Below, one piece after another: positions 48,874 to 57,495 of a DNA stretch of 64,000 bases. Location of the stretch: NCBI GenBank assembly GCA_050247515.1, contig JBFWUB010000001.1, positions 1 to 64,000 on the forward strand. The letters run 5' to 3'. Position numbers and translations under genes: made by a program. The notes below the pieces were generated by a model, which did not search any database, was not told the DNA's origin, and saw only the letters and a program-made list of their open reading frames with translations. This DNA is from RAM1 sp050247515. Its GTDB lineage: Bacteria > Pseudomonadota > Gammaproteobacteria > Burkholderiales > Burkholderiaceae_C. Within the stretch, counting starts at the first letter, position 1, and each line of letters starts with the position of its first letter.

Positions 48874-49407
48874 TCAGACCTTCCACTTCTCCAGCAGTTT
48901 GTCGGGTGACAGGTTGTCGTAGCCCTCGAAGGGCTGGTGGATCCAGGGGTTGGTGGGCAGGAACTCCACCGAATAGTCGGGCGTGAAGGCCGACAGGCCC
49001 TTGGTCCAGATCACCGCGCTGCGCAGCTCGGTGATGGGTGAATAGTTGTTCTTCAACAGATTGATCACGGCCTTGAGCGTGTGGCCTGAATCCGCCAGGT
49101 CGTCCACCAGCAACACCTTGCCGGCGATCTCACCCTGCGGCGTGGTGATGTAGCGCGCGATGTCCAGATGGCCCTGCACCGTGCCGGCGTCGGCGCGGTA
49201 GGAGCTGGTGGACATGATGGCCAGGGGCTTGTCAAAAATACGGCTCAGGATGTCGCCGGGGCGCATGCCGCCGCGGGCCAGGCACAGGATGGTGTCAAAC
49301 TGCCAGCCCGACTGGTGAACCCGGATGGCCAGCTTTTCAATCAGGTTGTGGTACTCGTCATAACTGACGTAAAGGTGTTTTCCGTCTTCGGTCAGCATCG
49401 TGGTCAT
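48874..49407 (-). CDS. hpt: Purine phosphoribosyltransferase (hypoxanthine/guanine type)
   Basis: A 177-residue type I phosphoribosyltransferase that salvages a free purine base with PRPP. The PRPP motif VLLVDDLADSGHTLKAV (about 96-112) is intact; the N-terminal region has ILCLARGGMRPGDILSRIF (about 39-57) as in XPRT/HPRT. It is downstream of purA (20 bases) at the end of the long minus-strand run, fitting purine salvage next to AMP synthesis. Whether hypoxanthine, guanine or xanthine is preferred cannot be told. ATG at 49407; a second ATG at 49398. Confidence 0.85.
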   Translation of the reverse strand: MTTMLTEDGKHLYVSYDEYHNLIEKLAIRVHQSGWQFDTILCLARGGMRPGDILSRIFDKPLAIMSTSSYRADAGTVQGHLDIARYITTPQGEIAGKVLLVDDLADSGHTLKAVINLLKNNYSPITELRSAVIWTKGLSAFTPDYSVEFLPTNPWIHQPFEGYDNLSPDKLLEKWKV

Positions 49408-49426
49408 CCGTTTCAGTTGCCAGCCT

Positions 49427-50776
49427 TCAATCGGCCAGGTAGGGGTGGCGCATCTTGATCGTGTGATCACGGTCAGGGCTGGTGGAGATCATAGCGATGG
49501 GCACGCCCGTCACCTGCTCGATGCGTTGCAGGTAAAGCCGCGCGTTCACCGGCAGCTTGTCATATTGGGTCACGCCCACGGTCGATTCGCTCCAGCCCTC
49601 CAGCGTTTCGTACACCGGCTTGCAGCGCGAAATTTCGTCCGCCCCCATGGGCAGGATGTCCGTGTATTCGCCGTCCAGCTCGTACCCCGTGCACAGCTGC
49701 AACTCCTTCAGGCCATCCAGCACGTCCAGCTTGGTGATGCACAGGCCGGACAGGCCGTTGACCTGGGCGGAGCGCTTGAGCAGCGCGGCGTCGAACCAGC
49801 CACAGCGGCGGCTGCGCCCCGTGGTGACGCCCTTCTCGGCGCCCACGGTGCTCAGGTGGTAGCCCACGGTGCCAGGCGTTGCCCAGTCCAGTTCGGTGGG
49901 AAACGGCCCGCCACCCACGCGCGTGCAATAGGCCTTGGTGATGCCCAGTATGTAGTGCAGCATGCCCGGCCCCACGCCGGCGCCCGCGGCGGCATTGCCA
50001 GCCACGCAGTTGCTGGACGTCACGTAGGGGTAGGTGCCATGGTCCACGTCCAGCAGCGTGCCCTGGGCACCTTCGAACAGCAGGTTGTCGCCATGAAGAT
50101 GTGCCTCGTTGAGCTCGCGCGACACATCGGCCATCATGGGCTTGAGCAGCTCGGCGTGCCTCATGGCCTCTTCAAATACCGTGTCGAAATCAATCGCGGG
50201 GGCGCCCAGCACCTCCACCAGCACATGGTTGTGCAGGTCAAGCAGCACCTTGAGTTTTTCAGCAAAGCGCTGCGGGTGCTTCAGGTCCTGCACGCGCAGC
50301 GCGCGCCGGGCGATCTTGTCCTCGTAAGCCGGGCCGATGCCGCGGCCGGTGGTGCCGATCTTTTCGGTGCCGCCTTTTTCGCGGTAGGCCTCGCGGGCCA
50401 CATCCAGCGCCGCATGAAACGGCAGGATCAGCGGGCAGGCCTCGCTGATGCGCAGGCGCGAACGCACTTCAACACCCGCCTTTTCCAGGCCTTCGATTTC
50501 CTCGAACAGCTTGCCCGCGGACAGCACCACGCCGTTGCCGATGTAGCACTTGACGCCCGGGCGCATGATGCCGCTGGGAATCAGGTGCAGCGCGGTCTTG
50601 ACGCCGTTGATCACCAGCGTGTGGCCCGCGTTGTGGCCGCCCTGGAAGCGCACCACGCCCTGGGCCATTTCGGTCAGCCAGTCCACCAGCTTGCCCTTGC
50701 CTTCATCGCCCCACTGGGTGCCGACGACCACTACATTGCGACCGGTTGTCTTTTTCATCTGGACTTCTGCATTCAT
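49427..50776 (-). CDS. purA: Adenylosuccinate synthetase
   Basis: A 449-residue enzyme catalysing IMP + Asp + GTP to adenylosuccinate, the first committed step to AMP. Signatures: GTQWGDEGKGKLVDWL near residue 17 with the catalytic Asp in GDEGKGK, the catalytic His in GGHNAGHTLV, GRGIGPAYEDK, and the RxxRCGWFDA segment. The ATG at 50776 overlaps the hisZ stop by one base (TGATG); an inner ATG at 50758 (MKKTTGRN) gives a length closer to other PurA proteins. Confidence 0.96.
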   Translation of the reverse strand: MNAEVQMKKTTGRNVVVVGTQWGDEGKGKLVDWLTEMAQGVVRFQGGHNAGHTLVINGVKTALHLIPSGIMRPGVKCYIGNGVVLSAGKLFEEIEGLEKAGVEVRSRLRISEACPLILPFHAALDVAREAYREKGGTEKIGTTGRGIGPAYEDKIARRALRVQDLKHPQRFAEKLKVLLDLHNHVLVEVLGAPAIDFDTVFEEAMRHAELLKPMMADVSRELNEAHLHGDNLLFEGAQGTLLDVDHGTYPYVTSSNCVAGNAAAGAGVGPGMLHYILGITKAYCTRVGGGPFPTELDWATPGTVGYHLSTVGAEKGVTTGRSRRCGWFDAALLKRSAQVNGLSGLCITKLDVLDGLKELQLCTGYELDGEYTDILPMGADEISRCKPVYETLEGWSESTVGVTQYDKLPVNARLYLQRIEQVTGVPIAMISTSPDRDHTIKMRHPYLAD

Positions 50777-51924
50777 CAAATGGCTTTCACGACCCACTGC
50801 CCCGCGGCCTGGGCCAGTTCGCGGTCGCAATGGAACTCATCTACTTCGCTCTCGTGGCCGGGCAGCACGCACACCACGGTTTCACCGCGCCCGCGCAGGG
50901 CCGCAATGGCGGCACGCAAATCAGCGGCCTCGCTCCAGGGCGCCCGGATGGCCGCGCGCAGAGGGCGTGGCTGCACCACCCCCACGAGTTCACGCACATC
51001 CAGGCTGAACCCCACCGCAGGACGGTTGCGGCCGAATACGGCCCCCACTTCGTCATAACGCCCTCCGCGCACCAGGGCATCGCTCGCGCCGCCGGTATAG
51101 ATGGCAAAACGTACCCCGCTGTAGTAGGCATAGCCGCGCAGGTCGGCCAGATCGAACAGCACGCGCGTGCTTCCCAGCTGCTGAGACAGCCAACGCAGGC
51201 TTGCCAGCGCATCGGTCAGTCCGCTGGAAGGGGGCAGGATGCGCTCAGCGTCGGCGAGCACGGCCGCGTCGCCATACAGCCCGGTGAGCGCCAGCAAGCC
51301 TTCACGGACGGCTGCGGGGAAAGTACGCGCGAGCCACGCCAGCTCGCTGGCGTCTTTCGCGGCCAGGGCAGCGTGCACGCGGGCGAGCGCCGCACCATCC
51401 AGCGGTACATCGGCCAGCAGCGAGCGCACGATGCGGGCATCGGCCATGTCCACGATGACATCGCTGGTCCTGGCGGCTTTCAGGCAGTCCAGCGCCAGCA
51501 GCAGGGCCTCGAGGTCTGCCTCAAGCCCGGCATGGCCATAAATTTCCGCGCCAAACTGCATCGGCTCGCGCGTGGCGTGCGGGCGGTCAGGGCGGGTGTG
51601 CAGCACGGGGCCGCAATAGCACAGGCGCGTCACACCCTGGCGGTTGAGCAGGTGGGCATCAATGCGGGCCACCTGGGGCGTGGTGTCCGCGCGCAGGCCC
51701 ATCATGCGGCCCGACAGCTGGTCCACCAGTTTGAAGGTCTGCAGGTCCAGCGCCTCGCCGGTACCACTCAGCAGCGACTCCAGGTGTTCGAGCAATGGCG
51801 GCATCACCAGCTCGTAGCCATAGCCGCGGGCGGTGTCGAGCAATTCGCGTCGGAGTTCTTCGATGTGCCGGGCCTCGGAAGGCAATACATCGGCGATGTG
51901 ATCCGGCAGGACCCAGGCGGACAT
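50776..51924 (-). CDS. hisZ: ATP phosphoribosyltransferase regulatory subunit
   Basis: A 382-residue paralogue of histidyl-tRNA synthetase that lacks its full catalytic machinery and forms the HisGS-type octamer with a short HisG, starting histidine synthesis. N-terminal WVLPDHIADVLPSEARHIEELRRELLDTARGYGYELVMPPLLEHLESLL is typical; the class II core (ADTTPQVARIDAHLLN) is present. The catalytic hisG is not in the window. It is linked to purA by a one-base overlap, the common Burkholderiales order hfl-hisZ-purA. Confidence 0.95.
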   Translation of the reverse strand: MSAWVLPDHIADVLPSEARHIEELRRELLDTARGYGYELVMPPLLEHLESLLSGTGEALDLQTFKLVDQLSGRMMGLRADTTPQVARIDAHLLNRQGVTRLCYCGPVLHTRPDRPHATREPMQFGAEIYGHAGLEADLEALLLALDCLKAARTSDVIVDMADARIVRSLLADVPLDGAALARVHAALAAKDASELAWLARTFPAAVREGLLALTGLYGDAAVLADAERILPPSSGLTDALASLRWLSQQLGSTRVLFDLADLRGYAYYSGVRFAIYTGGASDALVRGGRYDEVGAVFGRNRPAVGFSLDVRELVGVVQPRPLRAAIRAPWSEAADLRAAIAALRGRGETVVCVLPGHESEVDEFHCDRELAQAAGQWVVKAI

Positions 51925-51996
51925 GGGATTTTGGGGGGCTGTTAAAAACGGTATTTTACCGGTCTCGCCGGACCGGTCGGCCGCATGGGGCGGTTA

Positions 51997-52185
51997 TCAG
52001 TTCACGAGCCAGAGCAACAGCAGGCCGCCGGACACGCTCAGCAGCCCGAAAAACCGCAGCTGGCCGTCAGCCAGCGCCAGCAGCTTCTGGAACATGGCGC
52101 GCCAGCCACCAGGTGACAGGAGCGGGAACAGCCCCTCCAGCACCAGCACCAGGGCAAGCGCCGCCCAGAAGGTGTTGCCGTCCAA
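51997..52185 (-). CDS. DUF2065 small membrane protein
   Basis: A 62-residue protein with two membrane helices (about 5-23 and 43-60), with the motif LEGLFPLLSPGGWRAMFQKLLALADGQLRFFGL between. This is DUF2065 (E. coli YjeT), usually encoded between hflC and purA or hisZ, as here. Role unknown; the constant association suggests an accessory of the HflKC complex. Two bases after hflC. Confidence 0.92.
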   Translation of the reverse strand: MDGNTFWAALALVLVLEGLFPLLSPGGWRAMFQKLLALADGQLRFFGLLSVSGGLLLLWLVN

Positions 52186-52187
52186 GG

Positions 52188-53093
52188 TTACTTCTTGGCA
52201 GGTGCCGCCGCGCTGCCGCCGCCATTGCGGAAGGCTTTGAAGAATTCGGATGACGACGGATCAACCACCATCACATCGCTCTTCTTGTTGAAGCTGGCCT
52301 TGTAGGCGTCCAGGCTGCGGTAGAACTGGGCGAACTGCGGGTCGCGCCCGAAGGCGTCAGCGTAGATGCGCGCTGCTTCGGCATCGCCTTCGCCCTTGAT
52401 CTTCTGCGCGTCGCGGTAGGCATTGGCGACGGTCACCTCGCGCTGGCGGTCGGCGTCCGCGCGGATCTTCTCGCCTTCGGCGCCGCCGGTGGAGCGCAGT
52501 TCGTTGGCCACGCGCTTGCGCTCGGCTTCCATGCGGCGATAAACCGATTCGGTGATCGCATCCACGTAGTCGGCGCGCGTGATGCGCACGTCCACGACGT
52601 CCACCCCCCAGGGCTTGGCACCCTTGACCTGCTCCAGCACCTCGCGCTTGACGTCATTCATGATCTGCTCGCGCTTGAGCGACAGCAGGTCCTTGACCGT
52701 GCGCTTGTTGATTTCTTCCTGGAAGGCGTTGCGGACCACGCGGTTGAGCTGGTTGGCACCGGCACTTTCGTCCAGGCCAACGTTTCGGATGTACTCCTGT
52801 GGATCGGTGATGCGCCAGCGCACGTACCAGTCGATCACCACGCGCTGCTTTTCGGCCGTCAGCATGGGCTCGGTGTCCACGCTGTCCAGCGTGAGCAGGC
52901 GCTTGTCGATGTAAGACACGTTCTGGAACGGCGGTGGCAACTTGAAGTTCAGCCCCGGCTCGGTGATGACTTCCTTGATCTGGCCAAGCGCATAGACCAC
53001 GCCAAACTGGCGCTGGTCCACGACAAAAAGCATGGAACTGAGCAGCGCCAGGGCCACCAGCAGCGAAGAAGCGATAAAACCAACTTTGTTCAT
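52188..53093 (-). CDS. hflC: HflC, membrane regulator of FtsH protease
   Basis: A 301-residue SPFH/prohibitin-domain protein, N-terminally anchored (helix at about 5-23) with the rest in the periplasm, forming a cage with HflK around FtsH. Marks: FGVVYALGQIKEVITEPGLNFKLPPPFQNV and ERKRVANELRSTGGAEGEKIRADADRQREV. The ATG at 53093 is chosen; a TTG 6 codons earlier overlaps the hflK stop and is also possible. Homologues are slightly longer at the C-terminus. Confidence 0.93.
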   Translation of the reverse strand: MNKVGFIASSLLVALALLSSMLFVVDQRQFGVVYALGQIKEVITEPGLNFKLPPPFQNVSYIDKRLLTLDSVDTEPMLTAEKQRVVIDWYVRWRITDPQEYIRNVGLDESAGANQLNRVVRNAFQEEINKRTVKDLLSLKREQIMNDVKREVLEQVKGAKPWGVDVVDVRITRADYVDAITESVYRRMEAERKRVANELRSTGGAEGEKIRADADRQREVTVANAYRDAQKIKGEGDAEAARIYADAFGRDPQFAQFYRSLDAYKASFNKKSDVMVVDPSSSEFFKAFRNGGGSAAAPAKK

Positions 53094-53107
53094 GGTGCTG
53101 TTCTCGT

Positions 53108-54490
53108 TCAACGCGTTTCGCGGTCGCGGGTACGCGAGGTGTCGCGCGCGCGCGAATCAGCCGCCAGGCCGCCCGCGGTACCGGCAACCGGCGCGGCAGC
53201 GGCCGGCGCTTCGGGCATGGCAGCCGCGCCGCCCTGAGCGGTCTGTTGCATGATTTTGTCAAGCGGCAGGTACAGCAGGTTGGAGCCTTGGCGCGACTCC
53301 ACCAGCACCTTGGTCACGTTGCCGTAGATCTGCTGCATGGCGTCCAGGTACATGCGGTCGCGCGTGACCTGAGGGGCCTTCTGGTACTCGGTCAGCACCG
53401 AGCGGAAGCGCTGGGCATCACCCTGAGCCTGCGCCACGATACGCGCCTTGTAGGCCTCGGCCTCTTCCTTCAGGCGCGCCGCCGACCCCACGGCACGGGG
53501 AATCACATCGTTGGCATAGGCCTGGGCCTCGTTCTTGGCACGCTCGCGCTCCTGCCCTGCCTTGAGCACATCGTCAAACGCGGCCTGCACCTGTTCGGGC
53601 GGTCGCACGCCGCCTTGCTGCAGGTTGATGCCCACCACTTCAACACCTACCTTGTAACGGTCCAGAATGGTCTGCATCAGCGTGCGTACACGCGGCGCAA
53701 TCTGGTCACGTTCCTCGGCCAGCGCGGAGTCCATGCGCATCTTGCCCACTACCTCGCGAACGGCCGTCTCTGCCGCCTGGACCACGGCCTCAGACGGGTT
53801 CTTGCTTTCAAACAGGAACGCGCGGGCGTCACTCAGGCGGTACTGCACGGCAAACTTGATCTCGACGATGTTCTCGTCCTCGGTCAGCATGGCCGATTCC
53901 CGCAGGCCGGTAGTCTTGATGACGTTGTCGCGGCCCACGTCCACCGAGCGGATCTGCGTCACGAAGACCAGCTCATGGCGCTGGATCGGATACGGCAGCC
54001 GCCAGTTGAAGCCGGCGCCCACCGTGGCCTTGTAGCGGCCGAATTGGGTAATGACTGCCTGCTGGCCTTCCTGAACGATGAAAAACCCCGTGCCCAGCCA
54101 GATCAGGACGATGACGCCAGCAATGAGCCCGGCGCCAATGCCCGCGCTCTTCATGTCCGGCTGGAAGCCGCCACCGCCCGGACCCCCGCCCCCGCCGTTG
54201 CCTGGCTCGGAGCGGCGCCCGTTGCGCGCGCCGCCAAAGAGCCCCCCCAGCTTGCGGTTGAAATCGCGCCAGAGTTCGTCCAGGTCAGGCGGGCCCTGGT
54301 TCGGCCCCTGGCCGCGCGGGCCGTTGCCGTTGCCGGACGGGGGCTGGTTGTCAGGTCGGGTTCCTTCGGGGCGGTTTTCGTCGGCGGGCTTGTCGTCACC
54401 ACGACCCCAGCGGGGATCGTTGAGGTTGAACATGCCCCTGACGCGGCCCTTGACCCCTGCCCAGGACAGGCGGCTTGGATGAAGATTCAT
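53108..54490 (-). CDS. hflK: HflK, membrane regulator of FtsH protease
   Basis: A 460-residue partner of HflC. An N-terminal cytoplasmic Gly/Pro/Asn-rich region (to about residue 110, with GNGGGGGPGGG), one membrane helix (IGAGLIAGVIVLIWLGTGFFIV), then the SPFH domain (QAVITQFGRYKATVGAGFNWRLPYPIQRHE) and a helical tail, with a Pro/Ala-rich C-terminus. I start at the ATG at 54490; the ATG at 54433 (MFNLNDPRWGR) is the start most homologues would suggest. It follows hflX. Confidence 0.93.
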   Translation of the reverse strand: MNLHPSRLSWAGVKGRVRGMFNLNDPRWGRGDDKPADENRPEGTRPDNQPPSGNGNGPRGQGPNQGPPDLDELWRDFNRKLGGLFGGARNGRRSEPGNGGGGGPGGGGFQPDMKSAGIGAGLIAGVIVLIWLGTGFFIVQEGQQAVITQFGRYKATVGAGFNWRLPYPIQRHELVFVTQIRSVDVGRDNVIKTTGLRESAMLTEDENIVEIKFAVQYRLSDARAFLFESKNPSEAVVQAAETAVREVVGKMRMDSALAEERDQIAPRVRTLMQTILDRYKVGVEVVGINLQQGGVRPPEQVQAAFDDVLKAGQERERAKNEAQAYANDVIPRAVGSAARLKEEAEAYKARIVAQAQGDAQRFRSVLTEYQKAPQVTRDRMYLDAMQQIYGNVTKVLVESRQGSNLLYLPLDKIMQQTAQGGAAAMPEAPAAAAPVAGTAGGLAADSRARDTSRTRDRETR

Positions 54491-54532
54491 TCGGTGCGGT
54501 CTCTTTTCTTGTCTTACCCGGATTGTGCCCAA

Positions 54533-55723
54533 TCAGGCGGCAGTCTCACGCAATGGGACAGCATCCTGCGGGGATATGGTTTGCACGGCGGCTCGCCCGG
54601 CCAGCTCATGCAGCAGTTGCTCGCGCAGGGCTGCGAGGCCGGCGCCACTGCGGGCGCTGACAAACAGGCGGGGAACGGCAACGCCATCAAGCTCGAACAT
54701 GTCCGTCAGTTGCAGCGGCTGCTGTGCCTTTTCAAGGGCGTCGATCTTGTTGAACACCAGCACCTGCGGTATGTCGATCGCACCGATTTCGGCCAGCACA
54801 TGCTGGACCTGTTCAATCTGCTCGGGAAAGTCGGGGTTGGCGGCGTCCACCACGTGCAACAGCAAATCGGCGTCTACCGCCTCCTGCAAAGTCGCCTGGA
54901 ATGCATCAATCAGCCCGTGCGGCAGATCGCGAATGAAGCCCACGGTGTCGGACAGGGATACGGTGCGCCCGCCCCCCTGGCCATCCCCAAGGTACAGCTG
55001 GCGAGTCGTGGTGTCCAGGGTGGCAAATAGCTGGTCAGCCGCGTAAGCCCGGGCCTTGACCAGCGCGTTGAACAACGTGGATTTACCGGCGTTGGTGTAG
55101 CCCACCAGCGAAATGTTGAAGGCATCGCGCCGCTCGCGCTGTCGGCGCTGGGTCTGCCGCTGACGCTTGACCCTGTGCAGCCGCTCCTTGGTGCGCTTGA
55201 TGGAGTCGGAAATCATCCGACGGTCCAGTTCGATCTGCTTTTCGCCCGGACCGCCGCGGACCCCGGCGCCGCCTGTCTGGCGCTCCAGGTGCGACCAGCG
55301 GCGTACCAGCCGGGTGCTGAGGTACTGCAAGCGGGCCAGTTCAACCTGCAGTTTGCCCTCATGGCTGCGCGCACGCTGCGCAAATATCTCAAGGATCAGC
55401 AGGGTCCGGTCATTGACCGGCAAGCCGATGTGCCGCTCCAGGTTGCGTTGCTGGGCCGGGCTCAGCGCCTGGTCAAACAGGATTTCCAGGGCGCCGCTCG
55501 CCTGCGCCAGCTCTCGGATTTCATCCGCCTTGCCGCTGCCCACCAACAGCGCGGCATCCGGCACCTTTCGCTTGCAGGCCACCCGGGCCACCGGATCGAG
55601 CCCTGCGGTTTGCGCCAGCAGCCCAAGCTCTTCAAGCCCGGCGTCGAAGTGGCGCGCCCCCAGATCGACACCCACCAGAATGGCAGGGATCAGGGAAGAA
55701 CCGGGCGAGACGGGCGGACTCAA
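54533..55723 (-). CDS. hflX: HflX, ribosome-associated GTPase
   Basis: A 396-residue TRAFAC GTPase that splits and rescues stalled ribosomes. N-terminal nucleotide-binding domain (LGLLAQTAGLDPVARVACKR), coiled coil with GPGEKQIELDRRMISDSIKRTKERL (about 173-195), then the G domain: G1 GYTNAGKST, G2 TLDTTTR, G3 SDTVGFIRDLPHGLIDAF and G4 FNKID. No ATG is available; the TTG at 55723 is the longest start and has no clear ribosome site. It lies 57 bases after hfq. Confidence 0.93.
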   Translation of the reverse strand: MSPPVSPGSSLIPAILVGVDLGARHFDAGLEELGLLAQTAGLDPVARVACKRKVPDAALLVGSGKADEIRELAQASGALEILFDQALSPAQQRNLERHIGLPVNDRTLLILEIFAQRARSHEGKLQVELARLQYLSTRLVRRWSHLERQTGGAGVRGGPGEKQIELDRRMISDSIKRTKERLHRVKRQRQTQRRQRERRDAFNISLVGYTNAGKSTLFNALVKARAYAADQLFATLDTTTRQLYLGDGQGGGRTVSLSDTVGFIRDLPHGLIDAFQATLQEAVDADLLLHVVDAANPDFPEQIEQVQHVLAEIGAIDIPQVLVFNKIDALEKAQQPLQLTDMFELDGVAVPRLFVSARSGAGLAALREQLLHELAGRAAVQTISPQDAVPLRETAA

Positions 55724-55780
55724 ATCGACGGAAACTGCTGGGAATACGGCACGTCTTGCGTCAGCCCGCCCCGCGCACGT

Positions 55781-56029
55781 TCAGGCAGCAGGTGCGTCGG
55801 CGCCTTCGGCTGCCGTGAAATTCACGGCGCGACCCGGCACGATGGTCGAGATGGCGTGCTTGTACACCATCTGGGTGACCGTGTTGCGCAACAGGACGAC
55901 GTATTGGTCAAAGGACTCAATCTGCCCCTGGAGCTTGATGCCGTTGACGAGGTAAATCGACACAGGCACGTGCTCACGGCGCAAGGTATTGAGGAAGGGG
56001 TCTTGTAGTAGCTGCCCTTTGTTGCTCAC
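55781..56029 (-). CDS. hfq: RNA chaperone Hfq
   Basis: An 82-residue Sm-like hexameric RNA-binding protein that pairs small RNAs with mRNAs. The Sm1 motif (QDPFLNTLRREHVPVSIYLVNGIKLQGQIESFDQYVVLL) and Sm2 with YKHAIST (about 56-62) are complete; the C-terminal tail is short. It starts with GTG (56029), preceded by GGAGA, giving the canonical MSNKGQLLQ. A sigma-70-like promoter is found between der and hfq, so the gene heads its own operon. Confidence 0.97.
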   Translation of the reverse strand: MSNKGQLLQDPFLNTLRREHVPVSIYLVNGIKLQGQIESFDQYVVLLRNTVTQMVYKHAISTIVPGRAVNFTAAEGADAPAA

Positions 56030-56066
56030 GATATTCTCCGTGTTCGGAAGTGTTGTTGGAAAGCAC

Positions 56067-56094
56067 ACCTTACCACAGCCCTACGGGTAATCAA
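56067..56094 (-). promoter_or_regulatory. Putative sigma-70 promoter for hfq operon
   Basis: On the minus strand: -35 TTGATT (56094-56089), 16-base spacer, -10 TAAGGT (56072-56067), 38 bases before the hfq GTG. It is the only good match in the der-hfq gap and suggests hfq starts a new transcript. Confidence 0.5.
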
Positions 56095-56133
56095 GTAGGC
56101 CGGGACCGATATCCGCAGGGTTTTTCGGGCTCG

Positions 56134-57477
56134 TCAGCCTTCGTCGCGCCCGGCGTACGGGTTGTGCGAGGTCTTCATCTCGATGCGCAGCGGCGTACCG
56201 ATCAGGTTGAATTCCTTGCGGAAACGCGCCTCCAGGAAGCGTTTGTAGGCCTCGGTCACGTGTTCCAGCGAGTTGCCGTGGATGATGATCACCGGCGGAT
56301 TCATGCCACCCTGGTGGGCATATCGCAGCTTGGGACGGAACATGCCCGCGCGCTTGGGGCTCTGGAACTGGACCGATTCGAGCAGCAACCGGGTCAGCAC
56401 GGGGGTGGACATCTTGCACATGGCCGACTTGTGCGCCTGGGCAATGGACGTCCACAAGGGGCCGAGGCCCTGGCGCTTGCGGGCCGAAATGAAATGCAGC
56501 GCGGCGAACTTGAGGAACGCCAGACGCGTCTCGATGGAGCGTTGCAGCAGCTCGCGCTGGTAGTCGTCCACCGCGTCCCATTTGTTGACAGCCAACACCA
56601 CCGCCCGGCCACTTTCGAGGATGTAGCCCGCGATATGGGCGTCTTGATCGGTAATGCCCTGCGTGGCGTCCAGCAGCAACAGGACGACGTGGGCGGACTC
56701 GATGGCCTGCAGTGTCTTGACGACGGAAAACTTCTCGATCGCCTCGAACACCTTGCCCTTGCGGCGCAGGCCAGCCGTGTCAATCAGCTCGAACTTCTGC
56801 CCGTTGCGCTCGAAGGGAACGCTGATGGCGTCCCGGGTGGTGCCCGGCATGTCAAACGCAACCAGGCGCTCCTCGCCCAGCCAGGTGTTGATCAGCGTGG
56901 ACTTGCCCACATTGGGGCGCCCGGCCACGGCGAGCTTGATGACGCCAGGGTCCTCCTGCGGCGCCTCTTCGTCCGGGTCTGGCAGGTCCAGCGGCGCCAG
57001 TGCCAGATCCACCAGACTGCGGATGCCCTGGCCATGCGCGGCGGACACCGGGATCACATCACCCAGCCCCAGTTCGTAAAACTCGGTGAGCTGCACCCCC
57101 TCCTGCATGCCCTCGGCCTTGTTGGCCGTGAGCACGCAGGGCTTGCCCAGCCGGCGCAGGTACCTGGCGATGTCATGGTCCTGCGCCGAGATGCCCGCCC
57201 GGGCATCCACCACGAAAATCACGGCGTCGGCCTCAGCGACGGCCTGGCGTGTCTGCTTGGCCATCTCCATGTAGATACCGCTTTCGGCCGTGGGCTCGAA
57301 ACCGCCCGTGTCAATCACGATGTACTCGTGCTTGCCCTGCCGCCCATTGCCATAGTGACGGTCGCGTGTCAGCCCGGCGAAGTCCGCAACGATGGCGTCG
57401 CGTGACTTGGTCAGCCGGTTGAACAGCGTTGACTTGCCAACGTTCGGGCGGCCAACCAGGGCCAGGACAGGTTTCAT
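56134..57477 (-). CDS. der: Der (EngA), tandem-domain ribosome assembly GTPase
   Basis: A 447-residue protein with two G domains in tandem and a C-terminal KH-like domain. G1 motifs GRPNVGKST appear at 8-16 and again near residue 189 (VAGRPNVGKSTLINT); G3 DTGGF and DTAGLRRKG; G4 TANKAEG and NKWDAVD. It is needed for the 50S ribosomal subunit. It is the last gene of the rlmN-to-der chain, 18 bases after bamB. Confidence 0.97.
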   Translation of the reverse strand: MKPVLALVGRPNVGKSTLFNRLTKSRDAIVADFAGLTRDRHYGNGRQGKHEYIVIDTGGFEPTAESGIYMEMAKQTRQAVAEADAVIFVVDARAGISAQDHDIARYLRRLGKPCVLTANKAEGMQEGVQLTEFYELGLGDVIPVSAAHGQGIRSLVDLALAPLDLPDPDEEAPQEDPGVIKLAVAGRPNVGKSTLINTWLGEERLVAFDMPGTTRDAISVPFERNGQKFELIDTAGLRRKGKVFEAIEKFSVVKTLQAIESAHVVLLLLDATQGITDQDAHIAGYILESGRAVVLAVNKWDAVDDYQRELLQRSIETRLAFLKFAALHFISARKRQGLGPLWTSIAQAHKSAMCKMSTPVLTRLLLESVQFQSPKRAGMFRPKLRYAHQGGMNPPVIIIHGNSLEHVTEAYKRFLEARFRKEFNLIGTPLRIEMKTSHNPYAGRDEG

Positions 57478-57495
57478 GGTGGAGCCGCCCAGGGG

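Noticed and set aside
49400..51058. Plus-strand open frame (552 codons)
   Set aside because: Antisense to purA and hisZ.
53246..55030. Plus-strand open frame (594 codons)
   Set aside because: Antisense to hflK and hflX.
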